A stretch of DNA of 15,922 nucleotides, from assembly GCA_027621335.1 (NCBI GenBank), contig JAQCAN010000029.1, positions 1 through 15,922 on the forward strand, read 5' to 3'. The DNA comes from Bacteroidota bacterium (lineage in GTDB: Bacteria; Bacteroidota; Bacteroidia; Flavobacteriales_D; JABDKJ01). Position 1 is the first letter of the stretch. Each line of letters begins with the position of its first letter. The position numbers and the translations under genes are program-made. The notes under the pieces are model-generated. The model saw only the letters and a list, made by a program, of their open reading frames with translations, had not been told where the DNA came from and searched no databases. This document shows positions 1 to 7,555 of the stretch, piece by piece.

Positions 1-621
1 TTTTATGCGTATTTCTTGAAGCAGACAGGAATAGATCATCCCTTGCGTGGAGAAGTGCTGGGACATCAGGAACAGAGCGCGGAGAAGGTCATTCAGGAAT
101 TGACCAGGTGCCAGACCTACAAGCCTTACCTCTTCCTAAAGAACATGCCACATCACATGCTGGACTTGGACCTCGATTTTGTGAAGCATTTTCAGAATTT
201 CTTCTTGATCCGAGAGCCTCGGGAAATGATTGCCTCCTATCTCCAAAAGAGAGAGGAAGTGAAGATGGAAGATTTGGGTCTCGATGTTCAATATGAGCTT
301 TTTACCTCATTGGCTGAACATGGCACAAAGCCACCTGTGATAGATAGCCGAACACTTTTGGAACATCCTCGAGAGGTTTTGACAGAACTCTGTAAACGCT
401 TGGAGATTCCCTTCAAAGAAGGCATGTTGGAATGGCCGTCCGGACCTATTCCTCAAGATGGGAAATGGGCGCCACATTGGTATGCCAATGTGCATGCTTC
501 CACAGGTTTCGGAAAACCAAAACAAGAAGAGGAAGTTGACATTCCCATGGAATTGGAAGACCTGGCGCAGGCATGTGATGGGTACTATCACGCAATGAAG
601 AAACACGAGATACGACCATGA
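1..621 (+). CDS. Sulfotransferase-like protein, 5' end cut by window
   Basis: The reading frame is open from base 1 to a TGA at 619-621, giving 206 residues. The start lies upstream of the window; the TTG at 16 is only an in-frame codon, because coding sense continues before it (FYAYFLKQTG). The visible part resembles the C-terminal two-thirds of P-loop sulfotransferases. LIREPREMIASYLQ fits the family's 3'-phosphate-binding R-x-P-R-x-x-x-x-S-Y motif for the sulfonate donor PAPS. The N-terminal PAPS-binding P-loop would be off the left edge, so catalytic competence cannot be judged. The last four bases overlap the start of the next gene (ATGA), which suggests translational coupling and a shared pathway. 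The acceptor substrate is unknown. The family call rests on one motif plus overall resemblance, so it is moderately sure. Confidence 0.7.
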   Translation, partial: FYAYFLKQTGIDHPLRGEVLGHQEQSAEKVIQELTRCQTYKPYLFLKNMPHHMLDLDLDFVKHFQNFFLIREPREMIASYLQKREEVKMEDLGLDVQYELFTSLAEHGTKPPVIDSRTLLEHPREVLTELCKRLEIPFKEGMLEWPSGPIPQDGKWAPHWYANVHASTGFGKPKQEEEVDIPMELEDLAQACDGYYHAMKKHEIRP

Positions 622-1532
622 AAAAGCATCAAGAAGTAATGCTCCCAGATGAGCGGAACCGAGATATAAAGATATGGATAGACGGTGTGCTCTACCCCCG
701 TGACGAGGCCAAGGTCTCCGTATTTGACAGCTCCGTGCAAGGAGGGGATGCCGTATGGGAAGGCATACGCGTGTACAATGGGCGTGTCTTCGCCTTGGAT
801 GAGCACATAGAGCGCATGCACAATTCGGCCAAAGCCATGGCCTTCCTGGATATACCCAGCAAGGAATACATCGAACAAGCCATCTTCGAGACTCTGAAGG
901 CCAACGGAATGAATGATGAAGCCCATATCCGCCTCACGCTCACACGCGGCCGCAAGACCAGCTCAGGCATGAGCCCTCATTTCAATCAATACGGATCCAC
1001 ACTCATCGTACTGGCCGAGTGGAAAAAGCCCGTGTATAATACGGAGGGGATTCGCCTCATCACGTCCGCGATACGCAGGAACAATGCATCTTGCATTGAT
1101 TCCAAGATCCATCATAACAACCTGATCAATAACATCCTGGCTAAGATCGAGGCCAATGTCGCAGGTGTTGACGCTGCGCTTATGTTGGACATGAATGGCT
1201 TCGCGTCAGAGTGCAACGGAACCAACATCTTCATCGTGCATCGCGGAGAATTGCTTACGCCCCATGCCGATTCTTGCTTACCAGGTATTACGCGCAGGAA
1301 GGTCATCACGCTCTGCAAGGACCATGGAATTGACTGCCTAGAGCGGAATATCAGCATCTCGGAGGTCTACAGTGCAGATGAGATTTTCGTCACAGGCTCC
1401 ATGGGTGAATTAACGCCCGTTCTTATGGTGGACGGGAGAGAGATAGGGAAATCTGCCGGCCCGCTCACCAAGAAGATACAGGGCCATTTCAGGGCTTTAA
1501 CTGAAGTTGAAGGGACGGTGATTCCCGGGTAG
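618..1532 (+). CDS. Class IV aminotransferase, branched-chain amino acid aminotransferase-like
   Basis: This 304-residue protein is a fold-type IV PLP-dependent transaminase, close in length to IlvE. Such enzymes move an amino group between amino acids and 2-oxo acids in the cytosol. The predicted PLP lysine is K163 (DSKIHHNNLINN) and the conserved cofactor-contacting glutamate is E198 (GFASECNGTNIF). The N-terminal SSVQGGDAVWEGIR (39-51) and the phosphate-cradle stretch VTGSMGELTPV (258-268) are also typical. The ATG at 618 overlaps the stop of the sulfotransferase-like gene by four bases, so the two are probably co-translated. Class IV motifs do not separate branched-chain aminotransferases cleanly from D-amino-acid aminotransferase or aminodeoxychorismate lyase. 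The pairing with a sulfotransferase suggests a specialised role rather than bulk leucine/isoleucine/valine synthesis, so I withhold ilvE. Confidence 0.88.
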   Translation: MKKHQEVMLPDERNRDIKIWIDGVLYPRDEAKVSVFDSSVQGGDAVWEGIRVYNGRVFALDEHIERMHNSAKAMAFLDIPSKEYIEQAIFETLKANGMNDEAHIRLTLTRGRKTSSGMSPHFNQYGSTLIVLAEWKKPVYNTEGIRLITSAIRRNNASCIDSKIHHNNLINNILAKIEANVAGVDAALMLDMNGFASECNGTNIFIVHRGELLTPHADSCLPGITRRKVITLCKDHGIDCLERNISISEVYSADEIFVTGSMGELTPVLMVDGREIGKSAGPLTKKIQGHFRALTEVEGTVIPG

Positions 1533-1544
1533 AGCACAATTGTT

Positions 1545-2762
1545 TCAAATCACCTCCGCCACGGTGAATATGCTCCCCGTGATCAAGATGAGATCATCAG
1601 CATCTGCTGATTTTTTAGCGGCATTTAAAGCATCTTCAAGGCTTTTGAAAGCACTTCCTTTCAAGCCCACTTCCCTCGCTTTGGCGGTCAATTCCTCTGA
1701 TGGCATGGCCCGTAGGATCTTGGCCTGAGAGAAGTAATACTGCGCATCCGCGGGTAATAAGGTCAATATGCTTTTCACATCCTTATCGCTGACCATACCC
1801 ATGACCAGATGAAGCTTGGCGAAGCGCTCTTCCTTAAGGTTCTCCAACAAAGTCTGAATGCCCTGGACGTTATGCGCAGCATCGGCAATGATGCGTGGGC
1901 CTGCTTTCTGGAGAATCTGCCAGCGGCCCATGAAACCGGTTTGCGAGATGATATAGGTCATTCCATGAGTGACTTTGTCCTCAGGAAGTGTCCATCCTTT
2001 ACTTCGCATGATCTCCACTGCCTTCAACACCGTAGCCATATTCCGCTGCTGGTAGCTGCCTTTCAGGTCTGTGTGGATCACTTGTTCATGCGCTTGGACG
2101 ATATGGAACTCGGCATGTCGGCTCTCCGCTACAGATTGAAAGACCGGTAGGAGGTCCTTATTGCCCTCAGCGATGAGCACAGGAATGCCTCGCTTGATGA
2201 TTCCCGCCTTCTCCATGGCGATCTTCTCCAAGGTATCTCCCAAGAACTGTTGATGATCGAATCCAATGGGCGTGATGATGCTCAACTCCGGCTCCACGAT
2301 ATTCGTAGAGTCCAATCGGCCTCCCATTCCAGTCTCTATGATGGCGATGTCCACCTTCTGCGCCTTGAAATAGCTGAAGCCCATGATGACCGTCAGCTCG
2401 AAGAAGGAAGGCTGGATAGCCTCAGCTCTGCGCTTATACCGATCCACCCAGTCCATCACAAAGTCCTTATCGATGGGTTCTCCGTTCACTTTGATGCGCT
2501 CCCTGTAGTCCTTATAATGTGGAGAAGTCATCAAGCCGGTCTTATATCCACAGCTTTGGAAGACCGAGGCCAGACCATGGGCCGTGCTGCCCTTTCCATT
2601 GGTCCCCGCGATATGAATGCAGGTCAATCCCTCCTCTGGATTACCGGCCAAGGCAGCCAATCGGACGGTATTGTTCAGGTCAGCTCTATACGCAGCTGCG
2701 CCCACCCTTTGGAACATAGGGAGTTGGTCGAAGAGGTAGGAGAGGGTAGCCTCGTAGGGCAT
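1545..2762 (-). CDS. folC: Bifunctional folylpolyglutamate synthase/dihydrofolate synthase
   Basis: FolC is a cytosolic Mur-ligase-superfamily enzyme that joins glutamate to dihydropteroate and extends folate polyglutamate tails using ATP. With the start at 2762 it has 405 residues. Visible motifs are the ATP P-loop HIAGTNGKGS (about 50-59), the SPHY segment (about 80-83), the ETGMGGRLDSTN signature (about 143-154) and the EKAGIIK segment (about 184-190), whose lysine is carbamylated in relatives. An ATG five codons further upstream (2777) is also possible. I prefer 2762 because MPYEATLSYLFDQLPMFQR resembles the usual N-terminus of Bacteroidota FolC, and because a TACCTTTG promoter motif at 2786-2793 would leave almost no leader before 2777. 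The gene converges on the aminotransferase with only 12 bp between stops and is divergent from the T9SS cargo gene. Confidence 0.95.
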   Translation of the reverse strand: MPYEATLSYLFDQLPMFQRVGAAAYRADLNNTVRLAALAGNPEEGLTCIHIAGTNGKGSTAHGLASVFQSCGYKTGLMTSPHYKDYRERIKVNGEPIDKDFVMDWVDRYKRRAEAIQPSFFELTVIMGFSYFKAQKVDIAIIETGMGGRLDSTNIVEPELSIITPIGFDHQQFLGDTLEKIAMEKAGIIKRGIPVLIAEGNKDLLPVFQSVAESRHAEFHIVQAHEQVIHTDLKGSYQQRNMATVLKAVEIMRSKGWTLPEDKVTHGMTYIISQTGFMGRWQILQKAGPRIIADAAHNVQGIQTLLENLKEERFAKLHLVMGMVSDKDVKSILTLLPADAQYYFSQAKILRAMPSEELTAKAREVGLKGSAFKSLEDALNAAKKSADADDLILITGSIFTVAEVI

Positions 2763-2785
2763 GTCAGATTCAGTCATGGAAAGAG

Positions 2786-2793
2786 CAAAGGTA
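2786..2793 (-). promoter_or_regulatory. Putative folC -7 promoter motif (TAnnTTTG)
   Basis: Read on the minus strand this is TACCTTTG, a full match to the Bacteroidota -7 consensus TAnnTTTG. It lies 23 bases upstream of the preferred folC ATG at 2762. I see no convincing TTG/TTTG -33 element at the usual distance, so the call rests on one short motif in an intergenic region. Confidence 0.35.
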
Positions 2794-2855
2794 GCAGCAG
2801 AAGGACCTTATCATAAGCGTTTGTGTCTAGATTATCGTCTTTAGAATGAGTCCGC

Positions 2856-2863
2856 TATCTTTG
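2856..2863 (+). promoter_or_regulatory. Putative -7 promoter motif of the T9SS cargo gene
   Basis: TATCTTTG matches the Bacteroidota -7 consensus TAnnTTTG exactly and lies 29 bases before the ATG at 2893, a sensible leader length. No clear -33 TTG is visible at 17-23 bases upstream. It shares the 130-bp divergent region with the folC motif. Confidence 0.45.
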
Positions 2864-2892
2864 AAATAAGACCAATCCAAAATTCCACTACC

Positions 2893-4132
2893 ATGAAAAC
2901 ACTTCTTACCTTATTCATGGCCTTTGCTACTTTAAGTGCAGTGAACGCTCAATCCCTGGTCTACGCTCTTGTAAACAATGGCGGACCTGAAGGGTTCTCG
3001 AATTTCGCCACCATCGACCCACTGACGGGGACAGTCCTTGACTTGGTCGAGCTGAATGAGGTTGAAGCTATCGTCCTTGGCTCTTCGAACATGGACCAAT
3101 TGAATGGGATGTATATGTTCTCAGGTCTGGATGATCAATTTATAGGTAAGACCTATATGCAAGATGTGAACACAGGAATCACGACCTCAGCGGATTACAA
3201 ACCTACCCTTCATCAATGGCGCCCAATATGACATGTCCACGGGATTGACCTATGGACTAGGTTATGAGGTCATCGATAGTGTGCTCGCTCCTGGAGGGAT
3301 GTTCTATGAGTACATCTTTGGTTCCACGTTCGTTGAAGTGGACTATTCCACTGGAGAGATAGGCTTTTCCATTCCATTGCCAGAGGTCGAAGCTATGGTC
3401 TTAGGTGCAAGTACATATGACCCCATTTCCGGAGCGTACTATCTCATAGGCCCTCGTCCTGATTTTCAGATGGCTTTTTTCGGAATTGAAGCTGCAACAG
3501 GATTTGTTTTTGTGAATCTGCCGCTGGATCTTGGCCCTGATGAGTACGTGAATGAGTTGGAGTTCGACATTGCAGATGGCATCTTCTATGCCCTTCACCG
3601 TCAGGGTGAGAACTTCGCCTTTGCCACCTTGGACCCGATTACTGGTTCTATCGCCGATTTACTGGATATCAGCGATGAGGTGGAAGCATTCACTCCTAAT
3701 GCTGCGGTCTATCATCAGGAAACCGGACGATTCACAATGCTCACCTTCAATGATTTCCAGACGGGCATGTTGACTATTGATGTGGACGATAACGAAGTCA
3801 TCGCTCACCCGAGCGTCAGCTATTCACTGATAGAGATGGAAGTGGATAATATCCAGTTTGCCAATGCGACTTTCACAAGTCTAAGTGAACAGGATGCAGA
3901 TGCCTTCAATGTATTTCCGAATCCAGCTGATGAGGCATTGATGGTTCAACGGAAGGATGCATCGCCTTTAGCATCATTCATTCTGACAGACATGGCTGGT
4001 AGGCAAGTGTCTCAGGGCCCAGTGCTCTTAAATCAAGGAATAGCAACGGCTGGTTTAGCCGAAGGAGTTTATACCTTGACTTTGGAGACCATGACATCAA
4101 GGACGTCTCAGAAGGTGCTCATCAAGCACTGA
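2893..4132 (+). pseudogene. Frameshifted T9SS-exported propeller-like protein with C-terminal sorting domain
   Basis: Two abutting reading frames form one gene: 2893-3231 (112 residues, frame 1) and 3233-4132 (frame 2). The first begins with a signal peptide, MKTLLTLFMAFATLSAVNAQ. The second ends with a type A T9SS sorting domain: FNVFPNPADEALMV, then LTDMAGRQV, GLAEGVYTL and QKVLIKH at the terminus. Removing one A from the AAA at 3199-3201 joins the frames into a 412-residue protein reading ADY-NLPFINGAQYDMSTG. The mature part holds six related segments of roughly 45-60 residues, three of them with the pattern D-x-x-T-G followed by VEA, suggesting a six-bladed beta-propeller; its ligand is unknown. 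As written, the product would stop after 112 residues and lose its export signal. Real inactivation, phase variation and a sequencing error are all possible. Its stop abuts that of tonB. Confidence 0.8.
3199..3201 (+). other. Probable site of the one-base insertion (frameshift)
   Basis: Frame 2 has a TGA at 3167-3169 and frame 1 stops at 3229-3231, so the shift must fall between 3170 and 3231. The AAA run here is the best candidate. With two A residues the restored NLPFINGAQYD...GLTYGL aligns with NLPLDLGPDEY...GIFYAL two repeats later in the same protein. The extra base could be a true mutation or a read error. Confidence 0.6.
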
Positions 4133-4906
4133 TCACTGAAGGAGGAAGAAGAAGGTCAATTTTCCTTTCTGTTCTACGGCTGCTGAAGGGTCAGCGTTGA
4201 ATTTCGCATTCATTGCGGCTGATTTGGCCAGATTGAAGAGGTATTGACTGGTGGTATTTGACTCGCTGAGGTTTGGAGAGGTGCGGGTGACTTTTCCGCT
4301 CTTATCTACCCAGATGTTGAGGACCACTTTCCCCTCTTCCCTTGGCTTTTCAGTCACAGTGGCCCCACCAAGGAATCCTCGTCCTGCAAGCTCCCAGTTG
4401 TTCCCACTTCCGCCCATGACCCCTCGCCCTTCTATGGATCCATCCGGCCTTCCCGTGTTTCCTGAGCCTGACTCATTCTCGCCCTCTGAACCACCGCTAC
4501 TTGATGAATTGAAGACATTGGTCATGGCATCTTGAAGCGCTTGGCTTGGCTTAGGCTTCGGTTCTTCCTTGGGTTTGGTCTCTTTGGGTTTCTCAGGTTC
4601 CACTTTAGGCGTGGTCACAGGACTCTCTTCTTGGGTCACTACATCTTCTTCCACACTTTCTGTCTCTGTGGGAGTGACTTGTTCTTGGGCGGTTTCTTGC
4701 ACCACTTCATTGGGACTGATGACCTGACTTTCTACGTCACCAGAGCCTGTGTCCGTCCAGCCAAGCTCGATCATCGCGCCTTCATCTTCTGGAAGGGGAT
4801 TGGGTTGGCTCAGGCCCACCATCATGAAGATAAGGAGCAAGGCGATATGGAACAGGAGGGTCCCTATCAGTCCAGCGCGTCTATCCTTATCTTTCAGTAG
4901 TTCCAT
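4133..4906 (-). CDS. tonB: TonB-family energy transducer
   Basis: This 257-residue protein has the TonB plan: a short cytoplasmic N-terminus, one membrane anchor (about 12-32), a long Pro/Glu/Lys-rich periplasmic spacer (about 65-121), a Gly/Ser-rich stretch (about 134-170) and a C-terminal domain (about 185-257) with VVLNIWVDKSGKV. The anchor contains T-x-x-x-H ending at H20, which parallels the Ser16/His20 pair needed in E. coli TonB. The protein would couple ExbB-ExbD activity to TonB-dependent outer-membrane receptors. It is the last gene of an exbB-exbD-tonB run. GTG at 4909, directly after the exbD stop, is an alternative start; I chose the ATG at 4906. Its stop abuts that of the convergent cargo gene. 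The C-terminal domain is divergent, so a TolA-like role is not excluded. Confidence 0.85.
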   Translation of the reverse strand: MELLKDKDRRAGLIGTLLFHIALLLIFMMVGLSQPNPLPEDEGAMIELGWTDTGSGDVESQVISPNEVVQETAQEQVTPTETESVEEDVVTQEESPVTTPKVEPEKPKETKPKEEPKPKPSQALQDAMTNVFNSSSSGGSEGENESGSGNTGRPDGSIEGRGVMGGSGNNWELAGRGFLGGATVTEKPREEGKVVLNIWVDKSGKVTRTSPNLSESNTTSQYLFNLAKSAAMNAKFNADPSAAVEQKGKLTFFFLLQ

Positions 4907-4909
4907 CAC

Positions 4910-5302
4910 CTACTTCGGTTTAGTGGCGAGCACGATCTTCCATCTATTCCTCTTGGCAATATCCAATACTTCAACGGTCTGCCCAGTCGGAACGGCTTTG
5001 TCCACGTGGAGGACGAGGCTCTTTTCAGTCTGTACACTCAGAGCCTGCTGAAGTTCATATTCCAAGTTCACGGGATTGATGATGCGTGTGCCAACGGAGT
5101 AATTATTATCTGCATCGATGCGCAAGGACACCGTCTGCTTATCACTGCTCTTATTGCTGCTGTTCGGCAGGTCCACGGGCAGGGCATAAGGACTTACCAT
5201 AGTGCTCAGGATGATGAAAAAGATGAGTAACAGGAAGACCAAGTCCGTCATGGAAGACATATTGAAGGAAGGGTCTACTTTATTTCTTGAGCGTAAGTCC
5301 AT
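4910..5302 (-). CDS. exbD: ExbD/TolR-family biopolymer transport protein
   Basis: The product is 130 residues, the usual ExbD size. It has a short cytoplasmic tail, one membrane helix and a periplasmic domain. The helix carries the functional aspartate D20 in MSSMTDLVFLLLIFF, equivalent to D25 of E. coli ExbD, which takes part in proton translocation. I start at ATG 5302 (MDLRSRNKVDPSFNMSS), because family members begin close to this motif and the longer frame to 5347 would overlap exbB by 38 bases. It lies 7 bp after the exbB stop and its TAG directly precedes tonB. TolR is the alternative, but the order with tonB favours ExbD. Confidence 0.92.
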   Translation of the reverse strand: MDLRSRNKVDPSFNMSSMTDLVFLLLIFFIILSTMVSPYALPVDLPNSSNKSSDKQTVSLRIDADNNYSVGTRIINPVNLEYELQQALSVQTEKSLVLHVDKAVPTGQTVEVLDIAKRNRWKIVLATKPK

Positions 5303-5309
5303 GGTCGGT

Positions 5310-6023
5310 TTATTTAGAGGGACTATCAAGTACATCCAAGAATTCAATGGACGAAGCCTCCAGTCCGTGGATGACCTTGTTCATCCGAGTCACTAGGACA
5401 TTGTAACAGATATAGGCTATGATACCTATAATCAGTCCACCTACTGTGGTGACCATCGCCTGCATGATGCCTCCAGAGAGCTGTGCTATCTCCACCCCAT
5501 TCGCACTGATCTTCATCTGGTGGAAGGTTTGGATCATCCCGATAACCGTACCTAAGAATCCGATCATAGGAGCTGCCCCAGCCACAGTGGCCAAGGTAGA
5601 AAGGCCTTTTTCCATCTTGCTGATCTCCAATTTACCTACATTCTCAATGCTGTCGCTGATGTCCTTCATCGGGCGGCCGATCTTGGAGATGCCCTTGCCC
5701 ACCATTCGGCTCACCGGAGTCCCCGCTTGCCTGCATAAGTCGATGGCGGAGTCCATTTTCTCATCCAGAATGTAATCCTTGATGCGGTTCATGAAATCTT
5801 TCTCCACCTTTCCAGCTCTACCAATAGCCAGCATGCGTTCAATGAAGATGTAGATGGCTATGATGGACATGATTCCCAATGGACCCATGATGTACCATCC
5901 TCCGTCTTTGATCATTTGCCAAATCGAAATAGTCTCCTCAGTGGCCATGTCGTTGAGCGCCTGAGCGGCCGCAGCTGTAGTGTCCGCACCAACGGTGAGT
6001 TGCAATAAGAATAAGAGGTCCAT
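5310..6023 (-). CDS. exbB: MotA/TolQ/ExbB proton channel family protein
   Basis: This is a 237-residue inner-membrane protein that forms the proton channel with ExbD and energises TonB. Three membrane helices are visible, at about 41-62, 144-168 and 185-208. The second contains the family motif TVAGAAPMIGFLGTVIGM, with the conserved threonine and GTV; the third contains TTVGGLIIGIIAYI. A cytoplasmic loop lies between helices one and two. The start at ATG 6023 (MDLLFLLQLTVGADTTAAAA) gives a plausible hydrophobic N-terminus, whereas the frame extended to 6068 adds a polar stretch that looks non-coding. It is the first gene of exbB-exbD-tonB, 135 bp downstream of nhaD. TolQ is an alternative name within the same family. 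Confidence 0.92.
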   Translation of the reverse strand: MDLLFLLQLTVGADTTAAAAQALNDMATEETISIWQMIKDGGWYIMGPLGIMSIIAIYIFIERMLAIGRAGKVEKDFMNRIKDYILDEKMDSAIDLCRQAGTPVSRMVGKGISKIGRPMKDISDSIENVGKLEISKMEKGLSTLATVAGAAPMIGFLGTVIGMIQTFHQMKISANGVEIAQLSGGIMQAMVTTVGGLIIGIIAYICYNVLVTRMNKVIHGLEASSIEFLDVLDSPSK

Positions 6024-6063
6024 AGTATGTTCTTGGGTATGTGATTGAACGCTACTCCTGTGT

Positions 6064-6104
6064 AGCATATTTCATACCATCGAAGGTAAGGGGCGGGATA
6101 TGCT
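6064..6104. promoter_or_regulatory. Possible exbB upstream control region
   Basis: A 7-bp inverted repeat, AGCATAT (6064-6070) and ATATGCT (6098-6104), flanks TACCTTCG on the minus strand (6081-6088), which differs by one base from the Bacteroidota -7 consensus TAnnTTTG. The arrangement resembles an operator around a promoter for exbB, but each element is short and could arise by chance. Confidence 0.2.
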
Positions 6105-6137
6105 GATAGGCCTCTCAAGGAGGCTATTATCAACAGC
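6102..6137 (-). terminator. Imperfect hairpin downstream of nhaD
   Basis: In the minus-strand transcript GCTGTTGATAATAGCCTC faces GAGGCCTATCAGC across a short loop, giving a GC-containing stem with bulges 22 bases after the nhaD stop. No U-run follows, so this is not a classical intrinsic terminator. It may attenuate or punctuate transcription between nhaD and exbB. Confidence 0.3.
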
Positions 6138-6158
6138 TAGATGCCCATAATGGACACC

Positions 6159-7550
6159 CTAGGTCAAGAAGATACGGATGAAGATGAAGCAACCCGCTCC
6201 TGAGAGAAAACCAAGTAAGGCAAGCCAAGACACATTCTTTAGGTACCAGAAGAAATCGATCTTCTCCATCCCCATAGCGACCACCCCTGCTGCGGAGCCA
6301 ATGATGAGCATACTTCCGCCCGTGCCCGCTGAGTAGGCAACGAAGTGCCACAGTTCATGATCCAGACCCTCAGAGAACATCCCCAAACTCGCTGCGACAA
6401 GAGGGACATTGTCAATCACTGCTGAGGCAAAACCTAGCATCAAGATGACCAGATCAGAGATTTCGGTATGGAATTCGGTCCCTAACATTGGAGTGTTGGT
6501 CTTCAGCCATGAGGCGAAATGGAAAAGTTCACCTATGGATTCCAAGGCCGCGACCGCCATCAATATTCCAAGGAAGAAAAGGATACTGCGCAGCTCTATA
6601 CGAGAGAGGGAGGAGTGCACAGGACTATTGTTTGATCCTGGAGCATGGCTCTTGTCAGTCACATTGGTCAGCGAGAATTCCATGCGGCTATAGATCTCGG
6701 CAAAAATGCCGACAATGCCCAAGGAAAGCATCATTCCCATGTAGGGGGGGAGATGAGTGGCCACTTTGAAAATGGGGACGAAGATGATGGCTCCCAATCC
6801 AAGGTAGAGCATGGTACTGCTGTAGGGACTTAATTCCTCAACGTCATCCTCATAGTCAGGGAGATCACCCTTGAACGCAGGAAGAAAAGAGGAAATGAAG
6901 GCAGGGACAGCCATGCAGACCAGAGCTGGTATGAACAACATCTCAATGAGCATAGCTGTAGAGACTTTGTTCCCTATCCAGAGCATGGTTGTGGTCACAT
7001 CACCGATGGGTGACCAAGCTCCACCGGCATTAGCTGCTATCACAATGAGTCCAGCATACCAAAGCCTAGTCTCTCGTTCATGGATGATCTTTTGCAGGAT
7101 GGAGATAAGGACGATCGTAGCTGTGAGGTTGTCGATGATTGCAGAGAGGAAAAAAGCCAGAAATGAGAATATCCAAAGGATTTTCTTCTTGCTCTTGGTC
7201 TTTATGAAGGACTTAATGGTTTGGAATCCATCGAAGTAATCAATGATCTCCACAATGGTCATCGCTCCCATCAGAAAGACCAGGATCTCAGCGGTCTTCC
7301 CGAGATGATGCAGTAAGGTCTCCTCCATAAGGTGGGTTTTCTCTCCAGTGGTGAATGCTTTGAAGCCTTCGACTAGGGCATGTTGGCTGGAATCGAACCA
7401 ATTTTCGAAATGGTCTATTCCTACTGCGACCAAAGCCCAACAGACGGCCATCATGACCAAGGCGGGAATGAGTTTGTCAAGCTTGAGGCTATGTTCCAAG
7501 GTGATGCCTAGGTAGCCTAAGAAGAAAACAAGGAGGATGAGAGCAGTCAT
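6159..7550 (-). CDS. nhaD: Na+/H+ antiporter, NhaD type
   Basis: This very hydrophobic 463-residue protein, with about a dozen predicted membrane segments, matches the NhaD family of the ion transporter superfamily. Two inverted-repeat-like halves each carry an Asp-Asn pair in the membrane: SAIIDNLTATIVL (D140-N141) and SAVIDNVPLVAAS (D380-N381). Between them ANAGGAWSPIGDVTTTMLW (about 173-191) is another recognisable NhaD stretch. NhaD exchanges intracellular Na+ (or Li+) for protons at the inner membrane and supports salt and alkaline tolerance, which fits a marine bacterium. The start follows the dehydrogenase stop by 5 bp, so the two are probably co-transcribed. ExbB-ExbD-TonB genes follow downstream and depend on the same proton gradient. 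Confidence 0.92.
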   Translation of the reverse strand: MTALILLVFFLGYLGITLEHSLKLDKLIPALVMMAVCWALVAVGIDHFENWFDSSQHALVEGFKAFTTGEKTHLMEETLLHHLGKTAEILVFLMGAMTIVEIIDYFDGFQTIKSFIKTKSKKKILWIFSFLAFFLSAIIDNLTATIVLISILQKIIHERETRLWYAGLIVIAANAGGAWSPIGDVTTTMLWIGNKVSTAMLIEMLFIPALVCMAVPAFISSFLPAFKGDLPDYEDDVEELSPYSSTMLYLGLGAIIFVPIFKVATHLPPYMGMMLSLGIVGIFAEIYSRMEFSLTNVTDKSHAPGSNNSPVHSSLSRIELRSILFFLGILMAVAALESIGELFHFASWLKTNTPMLGTEFHTEISDLVILMLGFASAVIDNVPLVAASLGMFSEGLDHELWHFVAYSAGTGGSMLIIGSAAGVVAMGMEKIDFFWYLKNVSWLALLGFLSGAGCFIFIRIFLT

Positions 7551-7555
7551 TGGTG

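Noticed and set aside
16..18. TTG as a start codon for the first gene
   Set aside because: The frame continues with sensible coding sequence to base 1, so the gene is cut by the window rather than starting here.
2250..2816. Plus-strand open frame of 188 codons
   Set aside because: It lies antisense to folC, whose motifs are unmistakable, and its translation shows no domain-like pattern.
3199..3206. Programmed ribosomal frameshifting in the cargo gene
   Set aside because: There is no slippery heptamer, no downstream structure and no stop codon at the shift site; an indel or sequencing error is simpler.
4251..4900. Long plus-strand frames opposite tonB
   Set aside because: They are complements of the Pro/Glu/Lys-rich tonB spacer; the tonB frame carries the anchor, TxxxH motif and C-terminal domain.
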